Positions 25,615 to 34,430 of a stretch of DNA of 64,000 bases are shown in pieces; the stretch's first letter is position 1; the number at the start of each line of letters is the position of its first letter. The notes under the pieces were generated by a model that made no database searches, was not told the DNA's origin, and saw only the letters and a list, made by a program, of their open reading frames with translations. The stretch lies in assembly GCF_038592905.1 (NCBI RefSeq), contig NZ_CP151943.1, positions 3,856,501-3,920,500 of the forward strand. Direction: 5' to 3'. Made by a program: the position numbers and the translations under genes. Source of the DNA: Neobacillus sp. FSL H8-0543 (GTDB lineage Bacteria; Bacillota; Bacilli; Bacillales; Cytobacillaceae).

Positions 25615-27333
25615 ATGTTTAACAAAATTGAAATCGACGATATAAATTTGACTATTTCACAATTACTCGACCCATACCCCATTAAGATTGAGGTATTGTT
25701 TGAAGAACAATTACAACAAAATTGTTCGCTCATCAATAAGGTCAAAAAGACTGGTATGGAAACGATAGTGAGAAATAGCATGGGCCATACGTGTGAGCGG
25801 TGTTCACTAAAAGAATATACTTCAGCGGAAATCTTTATGATAAAGCCTATAACACAAGATAGAAAAGTAATAGGTATTCTTTTGATTTCAGGTGCAGAAG
25901 GTCAGGAAGCATGGTTTTTAGATAACTATCCAAAAATGGATGTGCAGCTTGATTTTTGCAGGGAATGGATTAGTAATAAAGTGGAGAATGAAAATTTGAG
26001 GAAACAAAACCATTCAATTTTAGAGGAAGTGAATGGGCTCTTTTCGTTTATACAGGATCCTGTGTTAATTGTTGGTCCAGATGGAACGATTCATAATATG
26101 AGCCATCGGGCAGGTCTGGAATTTACTATGAGTAAAAGCATTTTAATGGGCGAAAATATTACCGAAATAATACCTCATGATGATTGGCTAAAAGTCAAAA
26201 ATAGTAAGAAACCGCAGGAATGGAAGATTTCTTGCACGATAAAAAATGGAAAACAGAAGCTATTTACGATCATGGTGAAACCACTTATGACAAATGGAAC
26301 GATTGTCTCGTTTCTAATCAATTTAACTCCTATTATCGAATCAAAAAAGAAAGAGAATGAACAACGGGTTCTCTATACCTTTCATGATGTCAAAGGGACA
26401 AGTGACTCTATTCAAAATGTCATTGATATTGGCAAAAGAATTGCTCCTAGTGATACTACAGTATTATTGAGGGGGGAGAGTGGAACCGGTAAAGAAGTTT
26501 TTGCACAAGCGATTCACTCGGCTAGTGATCGGACGGATGGTCCTTTTATCGCTTTAAATTGTGCAGCCATTCCAGAATCCTTACTCGAAAGTGAGCTATT
26601 TGGACATGTTAAAGGTGCCTTCACAGGTGCAACTGGTGATAAAGCAGGACGATTTGAGCTAGCTAATAGCGGGACGATTTTTTTAGACGAAATTGGTGAT
26701 CTCCCCCTTCCTTTACAGGCAAAACTATTAAGGGTTGTCCAGGAAAGAAAAATTGAAAGGTTAGGGGACACAAAGAGTACTCCAGTTAATGTTCGTATCA
26801 TAACGGCTACCCATCGAAACCTAGAAGAGCTAGTAAAATATGGGGAATTTCGTGAAGATTTGTATTACCGGCTAAATGTTATTCCGATTATGATACCCCC
26901 TTTAAGAGAACGTAGAGAAGATATACCAATTCTTATTGATTACTATTTAAATAAAGTTTCAAAGGAATTAGTTCGGCCGCCAAAGAGAATTTCAGAAGTG
27001 GTTCTTGAAAGGTTGCTGAGCTATGCTTGGCCTGGTAATATCCGGGAGCTCCAAAACGTTGTTCATCATTTTATTCAATTGGAAATCGGTGACTTGGTGA
27101 CGATTGAAAGTTTGCCCAACTATTTTCAGACGGCAGCTAATAAAGAACCTGTAAGGAAAAGGGAATCTTCACTTCCAAGTAAAACGGGGGAGAGCATAAA
27201 TGAAAAAGAAATGATTATTGAATTATTAGACCAATATGGAAGGGATACTTGTGCGAAAAAGAAGGTAGCCATCCAATTAAATATTAGTTTACCAACCCTA
27301 TATCGAAGGATTACGAAATATAAAATCAAGTAG
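25615..27333 (+). CDS. Sigma-54-dependent transcriptional activator (enhancer-binding protein)
   Basis: A 572-aa regulator starting at ATG 25615 behind TTAGGTGG. The N-terminal about 130 residues hold a CERC pair and a GAF-like sensory region of unclear ligand; about 140-235 is a PAS domain ([15 protein letters not shown]); about 255-490 is the AAA+ domain with GESGTGKE (Walker A), the sigma-54 contact loop GAFTGA and LDEIGDLPL (Walker B); the C-terminus is a Fis-type helix-turn-helix ([19 protein letters not shown]). It is transcribed toward a sigma-54 promoter 175 bp downstream and almost certainly activates the DUF917-HyuA operon. Confidence 0.94.
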   Translation: MFNKIEIDDINLTISQLLDPYPIKIEVLFEEQLQQNCSLINKVKKTGMETIVRNSMGHTCERCSLKEYTSAEIFMIKPITQDRKVIGILLISGAEGQEAWFLDNYPKMDVQLDFCREWISNKVENENLRKQNHSILEEVNGLFSFIQDPVLIVGPDGTIHNMSHRAGLEFTMSKSILMGENITEIIPHDDWLKVKNSKKPQEWKISCTIKNGKQKLFTIMVKPLMTNGTIVSFLINLTPIIESKKKENEQRVLYTFHDVKGTSDSIQNVIDIGKRIAPSDTTVLLRGESGTGKEVFAQAIHSASDRTDGPFIALNCAAIPESLLESELFGHVKGAFTGATGDKAGRFELANSGTIFLDEIGDLPLPLQAKLLRVVQERKIERLGDTKSTPVNVRIITATHRNLEELVKYGEFREDLYYRLNVIPIMIPPLRERREDIPILIDYYLNKVSKELVRPPKRISEVVLERLLSYAWPGNIRELQNVVHHFIQLEIGDLVTIESLPNYFQTAANKEPVRKRESSLPSKTGESINEKEMIIELLDQYGRDTCAKKKVAIQLNISLPTLYRRITKYKIK

Positions 27334-27348
27334 AAGTTGATAAAAATT

Positions 27349-27385
27349 GAGAAAATTAGAGAAAAATTGAGAAATTCTGAGAAAA
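27349..27385 (+). promoter_or_regulatory. Four phased GAGAAAA tracts (10-bp period)
   Basis: GAGAAAA-type words begin at 27349, 27359, 27369 and 27379, an exact helical repeat about 125-160 bp upstream of the -24/-12 promoter. Phased A-tracts bend DNA; they may help looping of the activator, or the words may be binding sites. Confidence 0.5.
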
Positions 27386-27426
27386 TCGAGGTATATACGC
27401 ATCTCTTGCTAGAAAATGCAATTATC

Positions 27427-27449
27427 ATTATCAAGATTATTTTGATAAT
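27427..27449. promoter_or_regulatory. Palindromic candidate upstream activator site
   Basis: ATTATCAA-N7-TTGATAAT, perfect 8-bp arms, centred about 70 bp before the -24 element. Dyads of this size are typical targets of the Fis-type domains of sigma-54 activators. Confidence 0.55.
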
Positions 27450-27480
27450 TCTCAATGTTAAAACAAGATAAACCTAAAAT

Positions 27481-27507
27481 CCTCTGGCTTCAGAGGTTTT
27501 ATTTTTT
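27481..27507 (+). terminator. Short terminator after the activator gene
   Basis: CCTCTG-GCTT-CAGAGG followed by TTTTATTTTTTT, directly before the -24 element, insulating the operon from read-through. Confidence 0.7.
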
Positions 27508-27523
27508 TGGCACGGTTCTTGCA
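27508..27523 (+). promoter_or_regulatory. Sigma-54 (-24/-12) promoter
   Basis: TGGCAC-GGTTC-TTGCA matches the consensus TGGCAC-N5-TTGCW at every defined base, with the invariant GG and GC separated by 10 bp. It lies 27 bp before the first DUF917 gene. Confidence 0.9.
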
Positions 27524-27549
27524 TCTTAAGTTGGAAAGGAGAATATTTC

Positions 27550-28656
27550 ATGTCATGGCAAATTAAAAAACAGGATATTCCATTATTGGCAATGGGAGCA
27601 AAATTAATTGCTAGTGGAGGTGGTGGGAATACAAAAACCATTCAGAATCTACTGATGTCAGTAATGAAAGATAATGAGTTCATAATAGTTAAGACCATTG
27701 CTGATTTAGAGGATGAGTGGATTGTGGGAACAGGCATGATGGGGTCAACTGTTTTCTATAATGAAAACATCCCATCGGGTCAGGAGGGAACGAGAGCTTT
27801 AAAGCTTTATGAATCCGTTGTCCAACAAAAGGCAGCTGCGGTTATTCCCGTTGAAATTGGAGGGATTAATGGATTAGCTCCTTTACTGACGGCCTATCAG
27901 AACGATTTACCTGTAGTGGATGGAGATGGCATGGGAAGGGCCTTTCCCGAATTAGTTATGACAACCTTTCAGCTTTATGGGATTTCAGCCTCACCGCTTA
28001 TCCTTGAAACTCCTGAGGAAAACACAGTGATTCAAGCAGTAAATGATATTCAAATAACAGCGGAGCAGGCAAAGGATTTTATTACGAAAAGCGGCGGGTT
28101 TGTCCACTTTGTGGGTTTTGGTTCAAGTGCAAGAAAGATGAAAACCTCGATGATCCCAGGTTCGATCAACCTAATTTATCGCCTAGGACAGGCTTTGGCG
28201 AAAGAAACACAGGCTAGTGAAAAAATGGTAGAGTTGATGGCAGTATTCGAAAACTCCCTTTATGGCAAACCGATATCAATCATCACTGGCATAGTAACAG
28301 AAGTAAGCCGGTGGTTTGAAGCGGGAGTTTTAATCGGGAAATTCACCGTAGAGGGTCGATCATCTTTTTCCAATAAAAGAATTGAAATTGAATTTAGAAA
28401 TGAGTTTATTTCAATTATAGAAAAACAATATATTTGCACGACACCTGATCTAATCCTTGTATTGGAGGATGAAAAACTAATTCCTTATAATGTTGCTGAA
28501 ATACAAGAGGGTTTATCAGTAAAAATAGTAGCTGTTCCTGCACCTACTATCCTTCGAACACAGGAAATGCTTAAATTTGTTGGACCTGAAAATTTTAATA
28601 TAGTTAGTTCTTACCAACCATTGCAAGGAGATGGCCATGATGAAGCTTGGAATTGA
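27550..28656 (+). CDS. DUF917 family protein, copy 1
   Basis: A 368-aa soluble protein behind GGAAAGGAGAAT. DUF917 hallmarks: ASGGGGNTKT near 22, PVEIGGINGLAPLL near 103 and VDGDGMGRAFPELVM near 124. These proteins are usually encoded next to HyuA-type ATPases and are thought to act with them on cyclic amide-like substrates, but no reaction has been established to my knowledge. First gene of the sigma-54 operon; overlaps the next gene by 20 nt, indicating coupling. About a third identical by eye to copy 2. Confidence 0.88.
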   Translation: MSWQIKKQDIPLLAMGAKLIASGGGGNTKTIQNLLMSVMKDNEFIIVKTIADLEDEWIVGTGMMGSTVFYNENIPSGQEGTRALKLYESVVQQKAAAVIPVEIGGINGLAPLLTAYQNDLPVVDGDGMGRAFPELVMTTFQLYGISASPLILETPEENTVIQAVNDIQITAEQAKDFITKSGGFVHFVGFGSSARKMKTSMIPGSINLIYRLGQALAKETQASEKMVELMAVFENSLYGKPISIITGIVTEVSRWFEAGVLIGKFTVEGRSSFSNKRIEIEFRNEFISIIEKQYICTTPDLILVLEDEKLIPYNVAEIQEGLSVKIVAVPAPTILRTQEMLKFVGPENFNIVSSYQPLQGDGHDEAWN

Positions 28657-30184
28657 TGTGGGTGGAACAAATACGGATGCAGTAATTGTGGGAAAAGAAG
28701 GGAAAATCCTGTCTTGGAAAAAGCAATTAACCACCAAGGATATTATTTCAGGGATAGGCCTTGCAGCAAAACATGTCATCGATGAGGCTGGTATTGCTCC
28801 TGAACAAATAGACGGTGTTTTTGTTGGAACCACTCATGTACAAAATGCACTTTATCACCCTGTACAACTTTCGAAAACAGCGCTGATCAGGATTATGAAG
28901 AAGCCTTCATTTCTAAAACCAGCTCTATTTTGGCCAGAACATCTCAAAAAATATGTTAGTAAGGTCTACTATATAAAAAGTTTCCTTGAAGAAACTAGCA
29001 GAACCCCTGCTCCTGAGGAAATGGACCAGCTATACAAGAATATTAAAGAGGAACACATCGAGTCCATTTGTATTATAGGTGCCAGCTCGCCGCTCATGGA
29101 TAACGAGGAACGTTACATTCGGGATTGTATAAAAAAACAATTTCCTAAGATTCCTATAACGATGTCGCATGAGCTAGGAAGTATTGGTTTTGTAGAGAGA
29201 GAAAATGCAGCCCTGTTAAATGCTATTTTTGCAGAAGTTATTCGTCAGGCAATGATGGACTTAACCGGTATTTTTAAAAAGCTATCCTTACAATGTCCTT
29301 GCTGGTTAACACAAAATGATGGCTCCTTAATTGAACTTCAAGAGGCCATTGATTATCCCATTTTCACCATTGGATCAGGAGCAACCAATAGTTTCAGAGG
29401 GGCAAGCATATTAAGTGGTTTACGAGATTGTATAGTCGTTGATTTTGGCGGCAGCACGATAGAAATCGGTAGAATTCGAAACGGTCAGCCGGAAATGGCT
29501 GTGAGTTCAACTTCGTTCTTAAACATTGATGTCAATATGAGAGTTCCAAAAGTTTATTCCTTGCCCTATGGAGGAGGAAGTTTGATTTCGCTAGAAAAAG
29601 GAGCTGTACAAATTAAAGAAACGATTGCTAGTGACCTCGAACATCAAGGGATTTCTTGGGGAGGCGATTCCTGGACGATAACGGATTCCTTTATTAAGAT
29701 GGATTCGGATTCGTTATCAGACCAAAAGAGCAGTCTTGGCGGGTTGAAAAAATTATCCTATGAAGATTGTAAAAAAGTCGTAAAAAAAGTGACCCGAGAA
29801 ATTAAGGAAAAAATCACTCGTTTAGAGTTAAATAGTGAAGGACTTCCCATCGTGTTAGTTGGCGGAGGCAGCACATTGCTGAGTAACCAGTTATTCGGGA
29901 AATACAAACGGGTTTATCATCCCTCAGGTCATCATATTAGTAATGCCGTTGGTGCCTGCTTTGCACCCCTTAGTGCCCAAACGGACAAAGTGTTTTGGTT
30001 AAAAAATCAATCAAAAGAGGAAATCATTGAGCTTGAGAAAGAAAAACTAATTCAGCAGCTCTTCCTAAAAGGCGCAAAAGAGGAAAGCATTAACGTCGTT
30101 TCAATTGAAGAGTTCCCGTTTGATTATTTTGAAGGGGAAGTATTAAGGATTCGCATAAAGGCTTTGGGGAAATTGCAGATTTAG
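28637..30184 (+). CDS. Hydantoinase/oxoprolinase N-terminal family (HyuA-like), copy 1
   Basis: A 515-aa ASKHA-fold protein. GIDVGGTNTDAVIV at the N-terminus and VVDFGGSTIEIG near 275 are phosphate-binding loops; VLVGGGSTLL near 415 closes the fold. HyuA proteins open cyclic amides such as hydantoins or 5-oxoproline using ATP, often with HyuB, which is absent here. ATG 28637 is chosen for its distance of 6 nt from AAGGAG; 28631 and 28640 are alternatives. The second loop has S-T-I-E in place of the T-T-S-D of copy 2, a diverged site. Confidence 0.88.
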   Translation: MMKLGIDVGGTNTDAVIVGKEGKILSWKKQLTTKDIISGIGLAAKHVIDEAGIAPEQIDGVFVGTTHVQNALYHPVQLSKTALIRIMKKPSFLKPALFWPEHLKKYVSKVYYIKSFLEETSRTPAPEEMDQLYKNIKEEHIESICIIGASSPLMDNEERYIRDCIKKQFPKIPITMSHELGSIGFVERENAALLNAIFAEVIRQAMMDLTGIFKKLSLQCPCWLTQNDGSLIELQEAIDYPIFTIGSGATNSFRGASILSGLRDCIVVDFGGSTIEIGRIRNGQPEMAVSSTSFLNIDVNMRVPKVYSLPYGGGSLISLEKGAVQIKETIASDLEHQGISWGGDSWTITDSFIKMDSDSLSDQKSSLGGLKKLSYEDCKKVVKKVTREIKEKITRLELNSEGLPIVLVGGGSTLLSNQLFGKYKRVYHPSGHHISNAVGACFAPLSAQTDKVFWLKNQSKEEIIELEKEKLIQQLFLKGAKEESINVVSIEEFPFDYFEGEVLRIRIKALGKLQI

Positions 30185-30239
30185 CCTTGTTGGCACTCCC
30201 GTAGTGCTCGTAAAAATTATATAGTAGGGGATGATTTTA

Positions 30240-31556
30240 TTGGAAAACAAAAAAGCCTTAGGTGATGATTACTCCTTATCAAGGGTTCCGCAATCAGCAC
30301 GACATTCGTTGTGGAGTATCACAATTGTTCGGGTGGGTGCTCTCGCAACCATTTCTCAGTTTATTTTAGGTGCTGCATTAGGATACGGAATGACCTTTTG
30401 GGACGCATTTTGGGCTACGATGTTAGGCAGCGTGATTTTACAGGTAATTAGTTTTCTCTTAGGTTATGCAGGAGCTCGTGAAGGTCTGTCGACGAGTCTG
30501 CTTTCAAGATGGACTGGATTTGGCCGCTATGGGTCAAGTATCATTGGGGCCATTATTGCGATTGCATGTATTGGTTGGTTTGGTGTCCAAAACTCCGTTT
30601 TTGCAGATGGACTTGTACAAGCAACGAATGGCAAGTTAAGTCTTCCCGTTGCTGCCACACTTACAGGGCTTGGTGTAACAGTATTAGTTATATTTGGATT
30701 TAAATTACTTAGTGCAACGGCCACCATCGCCGTTCCTGCTTTTCTATTGGCCGTTGGCGTCGGTATCTATGCCGTTCTTAGCAAGCATTCGCTAATTGAT
30801 TTAACGAATACTGCCCCTGCAGGCGATCCATTGACAATGGGTGTAGCGGCAACAATGGTTGCGGGGAGTTTTATTATTGGTGCGGTCATCACACCTGATT
30901 TCAGCCGCTTTGCAAAAAGCGGTAAAGATGTTTTTTGGATGACAATGATCGGAACCTTAATCGGAGAGCTTGGCATTAACATGATTGCTGTGCTTATGGC
31001 ACTTGCAGCGAGAACGAATGATGTTGTCAGTATCATGGTGCAAACATCTGGCTGGCTAGGGGCGATAGTCGTTGTATTTTCTACTATTAAAATCAATAAT
31101 TTAAACTTATATTCTTCATCACTAGGTTTTACAAATATTTTTGATTCTATCTTTAAACTCAAATTAAATCGAGGCGTGGTCACACTTGTTATCGGTGTAG
31201 TTGGAACTGTCCTATCGGTAATAGGTATTCTAGATATGTTTGTGGGCTTTCTCGTATTGCTAGGAGTGTTTATTCCTCCAGTGGCAGGAATCATGGTCAT
31301 TGATTATTTCATTTTAAAAACGCACCGAAAAGCACTAGATGAAAGCAGAGCCAATGGAACGTTACCGGCAAATGTTGAAAAAATGAGCCCTGTAACATTG
31401 CTTGCCTGGGGTGCAGGATTTGCAGCCGGATATTTCGTGACAGTTGGTATTCCATCGATCAATTCGCTTGTAGTAAGTGCAGTTGTTTATTACTTCGGTT
31501 CAATAATCTTGAATACAATGAAAGACAAAAAGGATGTAAATGAGCAAGCTGCCTAA
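30240..31556 (+). CDS. NCS1-family nucleobase/cation symporter (CodB/cytosine-permease type)
   Basis: A 438-aa transporter with about twelve helices. TTG 30240 is 9 nt after AGGGG, while ATG 30231 abuts that site and is less likely. SLSRVPQSARHS, ISQFILGAALGYGM and TPDFSRFAKS fit the CodB/PucI-like branch that imports cytosine, purines, allantoin or hydantoins. Its place between two DUF917-HyuA pairs points to uptake of the operon's substrate, probably a small cyclic N-containing compound. Confidence 0.88.
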   Translation: MENKKALGDDYSLSRVPQSARHSLWSITIVRVGALATISQFILGAALGYGMTFWDAFWATMLGSVILQVISFLLGYAGAREGLSTSLLSRWTGFGRYGSSIIGAIIAIACIGWFGVQNSVFADGLVQATNGKLSLPVAATLTGLGVTVLVIFGFKLLSATATIAVPAFLLAVGVGIYAVLSKHSLIDLTNTAPAGDPLTMGVAATMVAGSFIIGAVITPDFSRFAKSGKDVFWMTMIGTLIGELGINMIAVLMALAARTNDVVSIMVQTSGWLGAIVVVFSTIKINNLNLYSSSLGFTNIFDSIFKLKLNRGVVTLVIGVVGTVLSVIGILDMFVGFLVLLGVFIPPVAGIMVIDYFILKTHRKALDESRANGTLPANVEKMSPVTLLAWGAGFAAGYFVTVGIPSINSLVVSAVVYYFGSIILNTMKDKKDVNEQAA

Positions 31557-31588
31557 TAAATTTACTGAATATTGGAGGTATTTTAATT

Positions 31589-32683
31589 ATGAGAAAAATT
31601 GGAAAACAGGAAATTGAGGATATAGCGGTTGGAGCAGCCCTGCTCGGAACTGGTGGCGGCGGTGACCCGTACATTGGAAAACTTATGGCACTGCAAGCTA
31701 TTGAAGAATATGGGGAAATTACCTTATTGGAAGCGGACGAAGTACCAGATGACGTCTTAGTTGTTCCTTCATCAATGATGGGAGCACCAACAGTCATGCT
31801 GGAAAAAGCTCCAAGCGGGGAAGAAGCGATTGATGCCTTTCAAAAACTTGAAGAATATTTAGGGAAAAAGATTTATGGAACCTTTCCAATTGAAGCCGGT
31901 GGAGTAAACTCCATGCTTCCTTTTGCCACAGCTGCCAGATTAGGCTTACCTGTTATAGATGTGGACGGAATGGGCAGAGCCTTTCCTGAGCTGCAAATGG
32001 TCACCTTTTATTTAGATGGCATTTCTGCAACTCCAGGAATTATTGCAGATGAAAAAGGGAATACGCTCTTGTTATCGACGATTAATAATGTATGGACCGA
32101 GAGAATTGCCCGAGCTGCGACTGTTCAAATGGGTGGTTCCGTCATGTGTGCTATTTATCCAATGACAGGTAAACAATTAAAGGATAGCGGAATAAGCGGT
32201 ATTTTGAAGCTGGAAGAAGAGATCGGAAAAGCGATCAGGCTAGCTAAGGTAAACAATGTAAATCCAATCCAAGAAGTTTTGAAAACCGTTGGTGGGTTTG
32301 AATTGTTTAGCGGAAAAGTAAGTGATATTAATCGGAAAACAGAAACGGGCTTTGCAAGAGGAGAAGCAAGTATTGAAGGGCTGAATGAGTATAAGGGAGA
32401 AACGGTCAAGCTTAGCTTTCAGAATGAACATTTAATCGCTCAAACGGAACAACGTCTCCTGTGTGTGACACCCGATCTCATTGCCGTACTGGATGCGGAA
32501 ACGGGTATTCCGATTACAACAGAAGGAATTCGTTATGGCGCCAGATGTGTGGTTATTGGAATCCCAAGTCATCCGAAGTGGAGAACACCTAAGGGAATAG
32601 AAACAGTAGGTCCAAAGTATTTTGGCTATGATGTGGATTATGTTCCTGTCGAAGAGCTTGTAAAAAAAGGAGTGGCTTTATAA
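31589..32683 (+). CDS. DUF917 family protein, copy 2
   Basis: A 364-aa protein behind TTGGAGGTA. The same family landmarks as copy 1 occur: LGTGGGGDPYIG near 20, PIEAGGVNSMLPFA and VDVDGMGRAFPELQM near 125. The stop overlaps the start of the second HyuA gene by one base (TAATG), so the two are translated together. The duplicated pair may handle successive intermediates or form a heteromeric enzyme. Confidence 0.9.
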   Translation: MRKIGKQEIEDIAVGAALLGTGGGGDPYIGKLMALQAIEEYGEITLLEADEVPDDVLVVPSSMMGAPTVMLEKAPSGEEAIDAFQKLEEYLGKKIYGTFPIEAGGVNSMLPFATAARLGLPVIDVDGMGRAFPELQMVTFYLDGISATPGIIADEKGNTLLLSTINNVWTERIARAATVQMGGSVMCAIYPMTGKQLKDSGISGILKLEEEIGKAIRLAKVNNVNPIQEVLKTVGGFELFSGKVSDINRKTETGFARGEASIEGLNEYKGETVKLSFQNEHLIAQTEQRLLCVTPDLIAVLDAETGIPITTEGIRYGARCVVIGIPSHPKWRTPKGIETVGPKYFGYDVDYVPVEELVKKGVAL

Positions 32684-34263
32684 TGAATATTTATCGTATA
32701 GGAATCGATGTCGGGGGAACCCATACTGATGCCGTACTTTTAGATCAAAATAACCAAGTGGTTTCTGAAACAAAATCGGCGACTACTGAGGATGTAGCAA
32801 CTGGAATTTACAATGCTATGAAAAAAATTATTGACGAAGCGAATGTGCCTCGCGAGCAAATTAAATATGCGATGCTTGGCACCACTCATTGTACCAATGC
32901 CATCGTCGAACGAAAACGATTGAATAACATTGCGGCAATCCGCATTGGAGCACCTGCCACTTTAGCAGTGAAACCACTTATTGGCGTTCCAGAGGATCTC
33001 CGTGAGGCACTAGGCAAGCATGTTTATCTAATCCGCGGAGGACATGAATTTGATGGCCGTGAGATTGTTGACTTAGATGAAGAGCGTTTATATGAAATTG
33101 CTCATGAAATCAAAGGGAAGGTAGATTCGGTAGCAATTACGTCTGTCTTTTCTCCAGTAACGAAAAATCATGAACAAAGGGCAAGTGAGATTTTACGAGA
33201 AGTCCTTGGAGAGGATATTGCCATTTCTTTATCTTCAGAGATCGGGTCAGTCGGATTATTGGAACGAGAAAATGCTACGATTCTAAATGCTTCTGTTGTC
33301 AATGTGGCAAAAACAGCTGCTGAGGGCTTTATCAATGCCTTAAAAGCGGAAGGTATTGAAGCCCGAGTATTTTTCGGACAAAACGACGGGACATTAATGT
33401 CCGTTGAGTACGCTATTCGATACCCTATTTTCACCGTTGCCTGTGGACCAACCAATTCATTACGCGGTGCCTCATATTTGAGTGAGCTTACCGATGCGAT
33501 TGTGGTGGACGTTGGCGGAACAACATCAGATGTTGGTGTTCTCGTTCAATCGTTCCCAAGGGAGTCCTCGTTAGCGGTTGAAATTGGCGGTGCGCGTACA
33601 AATTTCCGCATGCCTGACCTTGTTTCCATCGGCCTTGGCGGAGGTACGATTGTTAGAATTCAAGAAAATGGTGAATTCACGATTGGACCAGACAGTGTCG
33701 GATACCGTCTGCCTGAAAAGGGGTTAATTTTTGGCGGCGATACGTTAACGACTACCGATGTGGCTGTAGCCCTAGGGAAAGTTGAATTGGGAGATGCTTC
33801 AAAGGTAGCGCATTTGGATCAATCATTATTGAAGAGAATCTATCAAAAATTAGTAGAAATGGTAGAGGAAGCGATTGATAAAATGAAAACAAGCGCTGCC
33901 CCTGTCCCGGTTATCCTTGTTGGCGGAGGCGGCATATTACTCCCAGAAGAATTAAGAGGAGCCTCAAAGGTTATTCGACCACAACATTCAGGTGTTGCCA
34001 ATGCTATTGGATCCGCGATTTCCCAGGTTAGTGGACAAATTGAAAAGGTCTATACCCTTGATGTAATTGGAAGAGAAAAAGCGTTAGAAGATGCAAAAAC
34101 AATCGCAATGAGTGAAGCCGTAAATGCGGGAGCAGAACCCGATTCACTTGTTATTGTAGATATCGAAGACGTTCCGCTCGCCTATATGCCAGGAAATGCC
34201 ACACGTATCCGTGTCAAGGCGGCTGGTGAATTAGCTCATTTCAAAACGCATGAATTAGTTTAG
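32683..34263 (+). CDS. Hydantoinase/oxoprolinase family (HyuA-like), copy 2
   Basis: A 526-aa HyuA-type protein starting at ATG 32683 behind AAAAAGGAGTGG. GIDVGGTHTDAVLL, LGTTHCTNAIVERK, VVDVGGTTSDVG and VGGGGILLPEEL are all canonical for ATP-dependent cyclic amidases. It keeps the consensus second phosphate loop that copy 1 has lost, so it is the more likely catalytic partner. Last gene of the operon; no HyuB follows. Confidence 0.92.
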   Translation: MNIYRIGIDVGGTHTDAVLLDQNNQVVSETKSATTEDVATGIYNAMKKIIDEANVPREQIKYAMLGTTHCTNAIVERKRLNNIAAIRIGAPATLAVKPLIGVPEDLREALGKHVYLIRGGHEFDGREIVDLDEERLYEIAHEIKGKVDSVAITSVFSPVTKNHEQRASEILREVLGEDIAISLSSEIGSVGLLERENATILNASVVNVAKTAAEGFINALKAEGIEARVFFGQNDGTLMSVEYAIRYPIFTVACGPTNSLRGASYLSELTDAIVVDVGGTTSDVGVLVQSFPRESSLAVEIGGARTNFRMPDLVSIGLGGGTIVRIQENGEFTIGPDSVGYRLPEKGLIFGGDTLTTTDVAVALGKVELGDASKVAHLDQSLLKRIYQKLVEMVEEAIDKMKTSAAPVPVILVGGGGILLPEELRGASKVIRPQHSGVANAIGSAISQVSGQIEKVYTLDVIGREKALEDAKTIAMSEAVNAGAEPDSLVIVDIEDVPLAYMPGNATRIRVKAAGELAHFKTHELV

Positions 34264-34288
34264 ATTTTTTAAATGGTAAATGAACTAA

Positions 34289-34342
34289 GAAAAGTGCACA
34301 GGTAACTTCCAAATATATGGAAGGTGCCTGTGCGCTTTTTTC
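34289..34342 (+). terminator. Terminator of the DUF917-HyuA operon (repeated-family hairpin)
   Basis: AAAGTGCACAGGTAACTTCC pairs imperfectly with GGAAGGTGCCTGTGCGCTTT around AAATATAT, followed by TTTTT. Confidence 0.82.
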
Positions 34343-34430
34343 TGTATTGGAAAAATAAATATTAGTGACAGGCTTTTTCAAAGCAAGTATAATTTTACTA
34401 ACTAAATGAAATAAAGGAGACTTGAAACCT

